In this document: piece after piece, positions 1-4,786 of the stretch
Layout of the letters: every line of letters starts with the position of its first letter
How positions within the stretch are numbered: the first letter of the stretch is position 1
Source of the DNA: Candidatus Bathyarchaeota archaeon
GTDB lineage: Archaea; Thermoproteota; Bathyarchaeia; Bathyarchaeales; SOJC01
DNA length: 5,614 bases
Reading direction: 5' to 3'
Assembly: GCA_030641425.1 (NCBI GenBank)
Contig: DAOWHM010000033.1
Coordinates: forward strand, 1-5,614
Made by a program: the position numbers and the translations under genes
Notes under the pieces: model-generated
What the model saw: the letters and a program-made list of their open reading frames with translations, nothing else
Told to the model about the DNA's origin: nothing
Database searches by the model: none

Positions 1-411
1 ATGAGATCTCGGACTCAGCACGACATGAATAACCCGTCCATGTTTGATGTGATAGTGACCGAGACGGTACTCTATTTTCGAAGCTTCTTTACCAGCCCAT
101 TTCTCATAGCAAACAGGACATTCGGCTCTCAGACAAGTTCTTCTCCTTATTTCGACATAGACCTTTCCTCTAAAATCCTCCAACAGACCCTTCACGTTAT
201 GACCATCAACATTATCACATCCGAACAGTATTGCAGATCCGCAATCAGAGTATTCTTCACCGTTTCCCACCAATAGCCATTCATCCTTAGATTCAAAATG
301 CGATTGAGGTGTCCATTCTGATTTGGTACTTTTCGCTAGTGGCAGGATACCGCCATTAGTTGATTTAGTTCGGAACCAATCTGACGCTTTACTCCTTTCA
401 AGAGAAACCAT
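1..411 (-). CDS. Archaeal plasmid/virus replication-protein-like zinc-binding protein (N-terminal part, runs off left edge)
   Basis: An open frame without a stop runs from ATG at 411 (an in-frame TGA lies six bases upstream at 417-415) to the window edge, giving 137 residues. Seen: a polar N-terminus, then a cysteine-rich part with C57-x7-C65 and, after about 28 residues, C93-x4-C98-P-V-C101-Y-E-K-W-A-G-K-E-A, a basic helix-like stretch ending IEYRL, and a strand reading VIHVVLSP near residues 127-134. The order GC..., then C-x4-CPVCY..WA.KEA...E.RL, then HVV.SP is what I recall from replication-associated proteins of archaeal plasmids and viruses; the cysteines probably bind zinc. The C-terminal catalytic part is outside the window, so activity cannot be judged. 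No Shine-Dalgarno site or clear TATA box lies at the usual distance from the ATG. It could instead be another zinc-ribbon DNA-binding protein. The coding reading is strong; the function is moderately supported. Confidence 0.62.
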   Translation of the reverse strand, partial: MVSLERSKASDWFRTKSTNGGILPLAKSTKSEWTPQSHFESKDEWLLVGNGEEYSDCGSAILFGCDNVDGHNVKGLLEDFRGKVYVEIRRRTCLRAECPVCYEKWAGKEASKIEYRLGHYHIKHGRVIHVVLSPRSH

Positions 412-587
412 TTCTCAGGCAAGAGATAGCCCTCAAACATCGCAGAAAAAAGGTGGAAGTGCGGGTGACATCGGCGCTGCATGGGTATAATACTGTTTTC
501 CATGCTTTATTTGAAGCTCTCAAGAGCAAAGAGAAAGAGGAGAACAAATCACGTTCTCTATTCCACCATCTGAAACTCCGCAAGTAA
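369..587 (+). other. Unassigned open frame, possible gene remnant
   Basis: A plus-strand frame is open from just after TAG (366-368) to TAA (585-587), about 72 residues. It has no ATG; the only usual start codons are GTGs in the middle. From about residue 17 the product looks protein-like: a basic helix (QEIALKHRRKKVEVRV), a hydrophobic and aromatic middle, then a lysine- and glutamate-rich helix and a basic end. I do not recognise a family. It overlaps the start of the minus-strand replication-like gene by about 40 bases. It could be the C-terminal remnant of a lost gene, or chance. Confidence 0.2.
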
Positions 588-618
588 CCTTCTTATTCAC
601 AAGGCAAACGCGGACGTT

Positions 619-666
619 CGCTGAGATAATTGTTGGCCCTGCGGCTTTGTTGCTAATATTTCAGCG
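619..666. repeat. Long imperfect hairpin, 10-bp outer stem
   Basis: The left arm CGCTGAGATA (619-628) pairs with the right arm TATTTCAGCG (657-666) over ten pairs with one G-T. Within the 28-base loop, GGCC and GGCT can form a further short stem around a CTGC loop. No T-run follows, so it does not look like a terminator. It lies upstream of the replication-like gene. Confidence 0.45.
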
Positions 667-717
667 CGTTTAAGTGTTCAAAAGCAGTTCCTTGAGACTG
701 ATTAAGTTTTGATCATT

Positions 718-759
718 GTTGAGAGGAAGTAAGGAGGGATAGGTTATCTTCCTCTCAGC
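718..759. repeat. Inverted repeat with perfect 10-bp arms
   Basis: TGAGAGGAAG (720-729) and CTTCCTCTCA (748-757) are perfect reverse complements separated by an 18-base purine-rich loop; one wobble pair and one G-C pair extend the stem to 718-759. This is the strongest uninterrupted stem in the non-coding left part. It could be an RNA structure, a protein-binding site or part of a replication origin. Confidence 0.5.
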
Positions 760-822
760 TCAGTAAAGTCTTCTCCTTTCTCCTGCGATTTGTCCAAGCA
801 AGAACATTTGCTGGAGCAAATA

Positions 823-854
823 AATATGTTACTACGTGTATCGTAATATGTCAC
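823..854 (+). repeat. Tandem direct repeat AATATGT(T/C)AC beside a TATA-like box
   Basis: AATATGTTAC (823-832) recurs as AATATGTCAC (845-854) with one mismatch and a 22-base period, about two helical turns. The first copy overlaps the TATA-like segment GCAAATAAATATG (816-828). This arrangement would suit a dimeric regulator, but no gene starts at the expected distance except a 19-codon frame at 848. Confidence 0.3.
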
Positions 855-936
855 AGTTGAATTATCTCGGACTTCCCAGCATTTCATTTAGGGAACCTCC
901 TTTTTAGGAGTCGTCGCTGATTCTCTTTCTTGATGT

Positions 937-1068
937 ATGATGTTTGAAGACATGGCTGTCTCTGCAGCGAACATGCTTGTCATCATGTTCTGGTCTGTGA
1001 TAGTTTTCATGCTAGTCTGGAGTGCACTATGGATGCGTTCACTGCGGCACACTAAGAAAGAAAGCTAA
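937..1068 (+). CDS. Small single-span membrane protein, 43 residues
   Basis: ATG at 937 (a second ATG follows at 940) to TAA at 1066-1068. An in-frame TGA at 931 fixes the upstream limit. The product has an acidic N-terminus (FED, 3-5), a hydrophobic stretch of about 22 residues (about 12-33) rich in M, V, I, L and W, and a basic tail (R34, R37, H38, K40, K41). This is the pattern of a one-helix membrane protein with the tail probably in the cytoplasm by the positive-inside rule. No Shine-Dalgarno site is at working distance. A T-rich segment at about 898-907 sits about 33 bases before the start, like the promoters of other genes here, but is a weak TATA box. It converges on the metallopeptidase gene, leaving 38 bases between stops. 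I recognise no family; a real gene is plausible, not proven. Confidence 0.5.
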   Translation: MMFEDMAVSAANMLVIMFWSVIVFMLVWSALWMRSLRHTKKES

Positions 1069-1106
1069 TGAAGAACCATCACTTTCATTTGACTCAGTAC
1101 TGTACC

Positions 1107-2555
1107 TCATTCTAAGAAGCTTAGAGATTTTTGTTCTTTAAGGTATGGTTCAGGGTTGAGTCTCCATTCTTTAATGTTAAATTCTCCTCTTGTCTGAGCT
1201 AACTGTTTTATTAACTCTCCAGCTTTGGGGTTTCTCCACCAAGCTTCACCATAATCTTGGACTAATGTCGCCTTAATTGTTGTGACTCTTGTTGCTGCTA
1301 TGACGTAGCTTGGAGAGTACATATCATAGTTAGGCATTACATGATGAAGAATCCAGTAAATGCCAGGTGTCCTTATGAAGAAGCGTTCAGTGAGTTCTTC
1401 CCATCTCACGGCTGCTTCTTCCGTAGTGTAGTTATTTTTCCAGAATTCCATCTTCATAATGCTGTTGGCTGCGTAGAAAGTCATGAAGATTAGATTCATG
1501 AACCTCACTCTGTCAACGATCTCTCCAACAGCTGTCTCTTGAAGCTTCAAATCCTCCTGGAGATATAGAGTGTTTTCCGTGACGCTTTCTATGAGCATGC
1601 TGAAGGTTTCTGCCACGCTCATAGGAACGATGTATCGTTTCCAGACAGAGTCATCCGGGTTGGCGCTAATGCCGTGGATACCATGACCAAACTCATGGAA
1701 TATACTTCTCATATTCGTGAACGGAGAAACCTTACGGTAGAGGATTCTAACATCAGTAGGTATTCGGATACCCCAGCATGATGCACTTGGGCTTTTATTT
1801 GGTCTATCTTCAGCATCAACATTAATGGACGAAATATTGAAACCCAAGGTTCCCAGAAATCTACAGATTTCGTCCAAGGGGGCCCTTCCTTCCAAGTATC
1901 TATTTAAAGGTTTGAATATTCGACCGCGCCAAGTGTAGAAGTCGTCGTAGTATTCAGTTTTGTTCTTCTTGAGGATTTGAGGTGCAAAGTGGTCAGCAGC
2001 TGAGAGGAAGGTTTCTTTGGCTCCGTCTCCAAGCTTCATTAAAAGATTTAACAAGTCTTCAAAGGAGATCTGTTCGAGTTCCAAATAGCTTTCCAGAGGT
2101 GTAAGTTCGTATCTCTTGTAGACTTCCTTAGAAGTGTTCATTCTCCTTTCTACTAGGTGAGCGATTCTTGGGGCTTTTGCTATGAACTCGTCGAAAACTT
2201 CTTTGCGTTTTTGCGCGTCATCAGTTTGAGAGTTGAATTGGCGCCAGTTCCCCCAATTTACTTTCTTGCCGTTGATGTGATGTTTCTCTGACGATATTTT
2301 CTCCATACGTTTATCGTGGAAGTCAAGTTCAACTTCAAGTCTTTCCGCCTCAGCGATCGTATCAATCGAAGCCAGATACATGCTTCTGGGCTCCGTGAAC
2401 TCCCTCAAGAATTCGTTACTGACCTCAGTGAGTTGCTGGGCAAGCTTCTTCATGAGTTCTCGGTCGTACGTTAAACCCGCGTACTGGCAGTAATACTGCT
2501 CTGACAGTCGGCTACTCAACTCTTCGAATCTGGAAGCAAGTTCTACAAGAATCAA
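1107..2555 (-). CDS. M3-family (thimet/oligoendopeptidase F type) zinc metallopeptidase
   Basis: This 482-residue protein should cut short peptides in the cytoplasm; no signal peptide or membrane segment is visible. The zinc site is complete: H287-E288-F289-G290-H291, with E316 of the segment VAETF as third ligand. E316 lies 29 residues after H287, the same spacing as H473 to E502 in mammalian thimet oligopeptidase, and E323 follows at the further conserved position. The N-terminal half is charged and helical, as in the family. Near 400-420 an H-H-V-M-P-N-Y-D-M-Y-S-P-S-Y segment matches the His/Tyr-rich substrate-binding loop. At 482 residues it is shorter than the 560-700 usual for M3, with the shortness at the N-terminus. 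The start is TTG (2555-2553): TGA lies two codons upstream in frame and GGAGAGGAG lies ten bases before it. It is transcribed divergently from tRNA-Asp. The M3 class is well supported; the substrate is unknown. Confidence 0.87.
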   Translation of the reverse strand: MILVELASRFEELSSRLSEQYYCQYAGLTYDRELMKKLAQQLTEVSNEFLREFTEPRSMYLASIDTIAEAERLEVELDFHDKRMEKISSEKHHINGKKVNWGNWRQFNSQTDDAQKRKEVFDEFIAKAPRIAHLVERRMNTSKEVYKRYELTPLESYLELEQISFEDLLNLLMKLGDGAKETFLSAADHFAPQILKKNKTEYYDDFYTWRGRIFKPLNRYLEGRAPLDEICRFLGTLGFNISSINVDAEDRPNKSPSASCWGIRIPTDVRILYRKVSPFTNMRSIFHEFGHGIHGISANPDDSVWKRYIVPMSVAETFSMLIESVTENTLYLQEDLKLQETAVGEIVDRVRFMNLIFMTFYAANSIMKMEFWKNNYTTEEAAVRWEELTERFFIRTPGIYWILHHVMPNYDMYSPSYVIAATRVTTIKATLVQDYGEAWWRNPKAGELIKQLAQTRGEFNIKEWRLNPEPYLKEQKSLSFLE

Positions 2556-2565
2556 ACTTCACAAT

Positions 2566-2574
2566 CTCCTCTCC
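2566..2574 (-). promoter_or_regulatory. Ribosome binding site of the M3 peptidase gene
   Basis: On the minus strand GGAGAGGAG ends ten bases before the TTG start. Together with the in-frame TGA just upstream it supports the TTG at 2555-2553, because the next in-frame ATG would remove 34 residues. Confidence 0.6.
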
Positions 2575-2590
2575 TAGACTTTTAGGATTG

Positions 2591-2600
2591 TGAATATAAC
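2591..2600 (-). promoter_or_regulatory. TATA-like box of the M3 peptidase gene
   Basis: The minus strand reads GTTATATTCA, a reasonable archaeal TATA box. Transcription would begin about 25 bases downstream, near 2570-2575, giving a short leader that just contains the Shine-Dalgarno site. It overlaps arms of the inverted repeats at 2558-2629. Confidence 0.45.
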
Positions 2601-2684
2601 CATTTTGTGCTAGCATCGAGAATATTCACGGGGAGACACCGATTGTTGAAGGCTTAGAAGAGGGATCTAACTATAGGCATGGGA

Positions 2685-2716
2685 CGCTCTTAGCTTTGCT
2701 TCTTCGAAGAAGAGCG
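2685..2716. repeat. Hairpin/palindrome between divergent promoters
   Basis: CGCTCTT (2685-2691) pairs with AAGAGCG (2710-2716). An overlapping alternative is the perfect 14-base palindrome CTTCTTCGAAGAAG (2699-2712). It lies between the M3 promoter and the tRNA promoter in a stretch with no gene. Function unknown; possibly a protein-binding site. Confidence 0.35.
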
Positions 2717-2750
2717 ATGTAGAAGAAATTGAACAAAAACTATGGTCGAG

Positions 2751-2760
2751 ATAAATTTAA
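2751..2760 (+). promoter_or_regulatory. TATA-like box of the tRNA-Asp gene
   Basis: ATAAATTTAA lies about 50 bases before the mature tRNA. Transcription would start near 2780-2785, leaving a 5' leader of roughly 25 bases for RNase P to remove. It is the most AT-rich box in the upstream 100 bases. Confidence 0.45.
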
Positions 2761-2807
2761 GTAGTGGCCTCAAGTTTATGGTTTTCGCAATATGTCTGAT
2801 TTGGGTT

Positions 2808-2882
2808 GCCCTGGTAGTATAGTACGGTCTAGTATAAGCGGCTGTCGCCCGCTCGACCCGGGTTCAAATCCCGGCCAGGGCG
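2808..2882 (+). tRNA. trnD: tRNA-Asp (anticodon GUC)
   Basis: The 75-base cloverleaf is complete and has no intron. The acceptor stem GCCCTGG (2808-2814) pairs with CCAGGGC. The D stem is GTAT/GTAT, closed by G-T, T-A, A-T and T-G pairs. The anticodon stem AGCGG/CCGCT encloses the loop CTGTCGC with anticodon GTC at 2844-2846. The variable loop has four bases (CGAC), and the T arm is CCGGG-TTCAAAT-CCCGG. The discriminator base is G, as expected for tRNA-Asp. CCA is not encoded (CTTCTT follows), so it is added after transcription, as in many archaea. It stands alone and diverges from the M3 peptidase gene. The 3' end is a typical integration target, but no second copy of it occurs in this window. 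Confidence 0.97.
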
Positions 2883-2910
2883 CTTCTTCAATTTTAGCGT
2901 CTAGAATTAC

Positions 2911-2948
2911 TTATTTTTAAGAACCCGGTTCGATGTGAACGTTTTTTT
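2911..2948 (+). terminator. T-rich terminator region after tRNA-Asp
   Basis: TTATTTTT (2911-2918) and a run of seven T (2942-2948) follow the tRNA; oligo-T tracts end archaeal transcription. A weak four-pair hairpin (GTTC-GATGT-GAAC, 2928-2940) immediately precedes the second run, and GAACCCGGTTC (2921-2931) is an almost perfect palindrome. Confidence 0.45.
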
Positions 2949-3010
2949 CCAAGTAAAAGCTTCTTTATTGTATTCATGCAGCGCAAATCTATTGATATTA
3001 GCAGTTACTA

Positions 3011-3433
3011 TCAAGAACTTTTTCGATTATTGTATTTTAGGGGAAGTAAATCAGAAACTTTCACCTTATATGGGTGCTCCAAGGAGCCAACAATAACCCA
3101 TGTGTCTTTGCTGAAATCACTGATCACTTCGCGACATCGTCCACATGGACTGAGCAACTCGTAGGAACCTTTTCCATCTCCCCAAATGGCAACAATAGCC
3201 TCAAAATCTCTATATCCATGTGAGACTGCGGTGCAAATCGTCGCAACTTCACCACATACATCGGCATACCCTACACTAGCCTCAATATGAATCCCGGTGA
3301 ATACTTTCTTATCTTTGGTTCTGAGAGCAGCGGCTACTTCGTGGAAATCATCAACATGTAATCGGTCAGCAGCATCTTTTGCAGCCTCAATCAACTCAAA
3401 ATCTTCCTTACTTAACTCGGTTTCTGACTCCAA
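3011..3433 (-). CDS. Cytidine deaminase / blasticidin-S-deaminase-like enzyme
   Basis: A 140-residue protein, the usual size for small homotetrameric zinc-dependent (deoxy)cytidine deaminases, which convert cytidine to uridine in the cytoplasm. The catalytic set is visible: C60-G61-E62 (zinc ligand and proton-shuttling glutamate) and P96-C97-G98-R99-C100 (two more zinc ligands), then LLP (129-131). E51 is nine residues before C60, matching ribose-contacting E44 of the Bacillus enzyme, but the partner asparagine is replaced by H49, and the usual CAE is CGE. The SPCGRCR...DLLP part also recalls blasticidin-S deaminase, so the substrate may be a modified nucleoside. The start is TTG at 3433-3431, preceded after six bases by GAGGAG. 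It is the second gene of an operon, 34 bases after the BtrH-like gene. The deaminase fold is well supported; the substrate is uncertain. Confidence 0.85.
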   Translation of the reverse strand: MESETELSKEDFELIEAAKDAADRLHVDDFHEVAAALRTKDKKVFTGIHIEASVGYADVCGEVATICTAVSHGYRDFEAIVAIWGDGKGSYELLSPCGRCREVISDFSKDTWVIVGSLEHPYKVKVSDLLPLKYNNRKSS

Positions 3434-3439
3434 TACACA

Positions 3440-3445
3440 CTCCTC
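3440..3445 (-). promoter_or_regulatory. Ribosome binding site of the deaminase gene
   Basis: The minus strand reads GAGGAG six bases before the TTG start. It decides for TTG, since there is no in-frame ATG near the conserved N-terminus. A clear site here and none before the first operon gene fits an archaeal operon with a leaderless first gene. Confidence 0.65.
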
Positions 3446-3467
3446 ATGAAATGTTCAGGTAGTTATC

Positions 3468-4469
3468 TTATTCAAGACCTTTGAGTATGATGTATGCTTG
3501 TTCTTCAACATCAGCTATTTCCATCAAAATATCGGAAACTTCTTGCCTATCTTGTTTCAACGCTGCTTTACACAGATGCATAATCTTCTTTCCAGATCGT
3601 CTGAACAATATTGATGCTTCAGTCCAATTACTTACATTGTACTTGTCTCCCAACGTGTTAAGTACGTCCGCTTGCCACAATCGCATTCCATGACTATTCT
3701 CAAATGTTTCAGGCAACAGAGGTGGAGCTGTCGCATAGGTAACCATATGCTCAAAACACTTCCTATTATCCCATTCAAAGATTTCATCAGCTAATTTTCG
3801 CATTGCAGGAATTCCAAACATTCTCACTGGAGGATGCAAAAACCGCTCAGCCTTATAGACAAACCCATTCTTTGCAACTTCAAACTCAGATGGTATCTTT
3901 TCAGGAATAGTAAACGCCCTAATAGTGTTTCTTTTACTCATTCCTGGCACTTTGACGTCCAAAGATTTCTCAAACTCATCATATGGTATTTTCTGAACAT
4001 TCTCATGGCTGCAATCATGCACAAAAACAACCTGTTCCTCATCATCATACCCAACAACAAGAACATAATGAATAGGCACATGCTGTTTCCTATATAGATC
4101 TGAGTAATAGTGAAGATAATACATATCAAGAGCGCCAGCCATAACCGGCTGTCCTTCATTGACAAAATCTTTAAGACGAGAAAAAGTGAACTTGAAACTT
4201 CTTCCCTCAATCACAGTTTCTTTAAACCCTATAATATTGGCCAAATCCTTCATCAAATACTTTGGATTTGCACCCCAATACACCATGCATGGCGGATCTG
4301 CCCTTTTGAAGCGAAGATAAGCAAAACCAGCCATGCCACCTACCATGGATAGGAGGAAATCAGTGTAATCTGCTCCCTTCCACGCCACGAGATCTTCCAG
4401 TCCATTAACATAACATGTGGATTCGCACACTCTATGAGGCAACGTATGCAGTTTTTTCGTACGTTTCAT
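3468..4469 (-). CDS. BtrH N-terminal domain / DUF4872-like protein (cysteine-peptidase/acyltransferase fold)
   Basis: A 333-residue cytoplasmic-looking protein. The N-terminal part resembles the BtrH-N domain, named after the acyltransferase of butirosin biosynthesis. Seen: a cysteine-containing segment (C15, C19) followed by an LEDLVAWKG segment (24-32). C19 has the 13-residue spacing to G32 that I recall for the family's conserved cysteine. Then come PIHYVLVVGYDDE (132-144) with H134, and VFVHDC (148-153) with D152. Cys, His and Asp in this order are typical of papain/C39-like folds, so C19-H134-D152 is a candidate triad. The C-terminal third, including GIPAMRKLADEIFEW (219-233), recalls DUF4872. 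ATG at 4469 is about 30 bases after a TATA-like box with no Shine-Dalgarno site. It is the first gene of an operon with the deaminase. Whether it acts as acyltransferase or peptidase, and on what, is unknown. Confidence 0.75.
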   Translation of the reverse strand: MKRTKKLHTLPHRVCESTCYVNGLEDLVAWKGADYTDFLLSMVGGMAGFAYLRFKRADPPCMVYWGANPKYLMKDLANIIGFKETVIEGRSFKFTFSRLKDFVNEGQPVMAGALDMYYLHYYSDLYRKQHVPIHYVLVVGYDDEEQVVFVHDCSHENVQKIPYDEFEKSLDVKVPGMSKRNTIRAFTIPEKIPSEFEVAKNGFVYKAERFLHPPVRMFGIPAMRKLADEIFEWDNRKCFEHMVTYATAPPLLPETFENSHGMRLWQADVLNTLGDKYNVSNWTEASILFRRSGKKIMHLCKAALKQDRQEVSDILMEIADVEEQAYIILKGLE

Positions 4470-4493
4470 CTTCTTTCACTCATACAAAGCAAG

Positions 4494-4505
4494 TATAGAT
4501 ATTAA
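4494..4505 (-). promoter_or_regulatory. TATA-like box of the BtrH-like/deaminase operon
   Basis: The minus strand reads TTAATATCTATA, centred about 30 bases before the ATG at 4469. Transcription would start within a few bases of that ATG, consistent with a leaderless message. It directly abuts the truncated Dph6-like remnant, so the operon promoter lies at the rearrangement junction. Confidence 0.5.
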
Positions 4506-4748
4506 TCCTCTCTGCAGCGAAGATACCGCTCACTAGTAGAAGAATTTCTATCCGAGCTTCCTTCTAACGTTGATCCCTGCGGTGAGAGTGGAGAATTTCA
4601 TTCATTTGTATATGATGGACCGATATTCCAAGAGAGGATATCATATGCAAAAGGAGAAATCGTTCTGAGAGAAAACCGTTTTTACTATTGTGATTTGACA
4701 CCTATTCAAAAGGGAAATCTTGTCGCTTCTGATAACAGCGCACGCTAA
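4506..4748 (+). pseudogene. 5'-truncated Dph6/DUF71-like ATP-dependent amide ligase remnant
   Basis: The frame from just after TAA (4503-4505) to TAA (4746-4748) encodes 80 residues without an early ATG, GTG or TTG start. Residues 23-41 read DPCGESGEFHSFVYDGPIF, the signature of the diphthine-ammonia ligase/DUF71 family (usually DPCGENGEFHTFVYDGPIF). After it come KGEIVLRENRFYYCDLTP (49-66), the usual family ending. Full-length members have about 220 residues and begin with a PP-loop ATP site (SGGKDS type). That half is absent, so the product cannot bind ATP and is probably not made. Family-like sequence fades out around residues 7-11 (about 4524-4538), which places the breakpoint at roughly 4505-4530, against the BtrH-like operon promoter. 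The reading frame itself is intact, suggesting a fairly recent loss. Family assignment is confident; an assembly artefact is the main alternative explanation of the truncation. Confidence 0.82.
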
Positions 4749-4752
4749 GAAG

Positions 4753-4760
4753 TATATAAA
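4753..4760 (+). promoter_or_regulatory. TATA box of the DUF3788 gene
   Basis: TATATAAA is the best TATA box in the window. Its last base is the A of the most upstream in-frame ATG (4760), so that ATG cannot be in the message. Transcription should begin about 25 bases downstream, near 4781-4784, a few bases before the ATG at 4787. Confidence 0.7.
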
Positions 4761-4761
4761 T

Positions 4762-4779
4762 GCGCGTGCATGCATGTGC
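4762..4779. promoter_or_regulatory. Imperfect palindrome between TATA box and start, candidate operator
   Basis: GCGCGTGCATGCATGTGC matches its own reverse complement at 14 of 18 positions, with the perfect core TGCATGCA (4767-4774). It fills the space between the TATA box and the predicted transcription start, where a bound repressor would block polymerase. Alternating purines and pyrimidines make self-complementarity easier, so chance is possible. Confidence 0.35.
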
Positions 4780-4786
4780 CAATGCT

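Larger units (their letters stand above)
588..936. other. Gene-poor stretch with hairpins and a TATA-like segment
   Basis: I see no convincing protein gene on either strand here. The stretch contains two hairpins (619-666, 718-759), a pyrimidine-rich run around 768-783, a TATA-like segment at 821-826 within a tandem repeat, a 19-codon open frame (848-907) that may be chance, and a short CTCCT-TTTT-AGGAG inverted repeat near 897-910. It lies upstream of the replication-like gene on one side and of the small membrane protein on the other. Confidence 0.5.
2558..2629. repeat. Nested inverted repeats over the M3 peptidase promoter
   Basis: Three related elements are seen: TTCACAATC (2558-2566), its exact reverse complement GATTGTGAA (2586-2594) running on into GTGAATAT (2590-2597), and ATATTCAC (2622-2629), the exact reverse complement of the latter. 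The two inverted pairs share the middle element, which overlaps the TATA-like box. A smaller TCCTA/TAGGA pair lies inside the first. This suggests binding sites for a regulator. The alternative is an RNA hairpin, if transcription starts upstream of 2594. Confidence 0.4.

Noticed and set aside
1..276. Plus-strand open frame of 91 codons
   Set aside because: It lies opposite the cysteine-rich replication-like frame, which has a clear zinc-finger pattern; the plus-strand product looks like no protein family.
398..583. Minus-strand open frame of 61 codons
   Set aside because: It overlaps the start of the replication-like gene out of frame, has low-complexity composition and shows no recognisable motif.
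1339..1350. ATGATGA-like C box of a C/D guide RNA
   Set aside because: It lies inside the M3 peptidase coding sequence and has no D box or C'/D' pair at suitable spacing.
2860..2882. tRNA-Asp 3' end as an integration site
   Set aside because: I looked for a second copy of the T arm and acceptor end in the window and found none; only a short GAACC/GGTTC palindrome at 2921-2931 resembles it. An element extending beyond the window cannot be excluded.
2976..3164. Plus-strand open frame over the end of the deaminase gene
   Set aside because: It is antisense to the conserved PCGRC and LLP part of the deaminase and has no motif of its own.
3834..4352. Several plus- and minus-strand open frames inside the BtrH-like gene
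   Set aside because: All lie within the BtrH-like coding region in other frames, and their products show no motif; they are by-products of its AT-rich codons.
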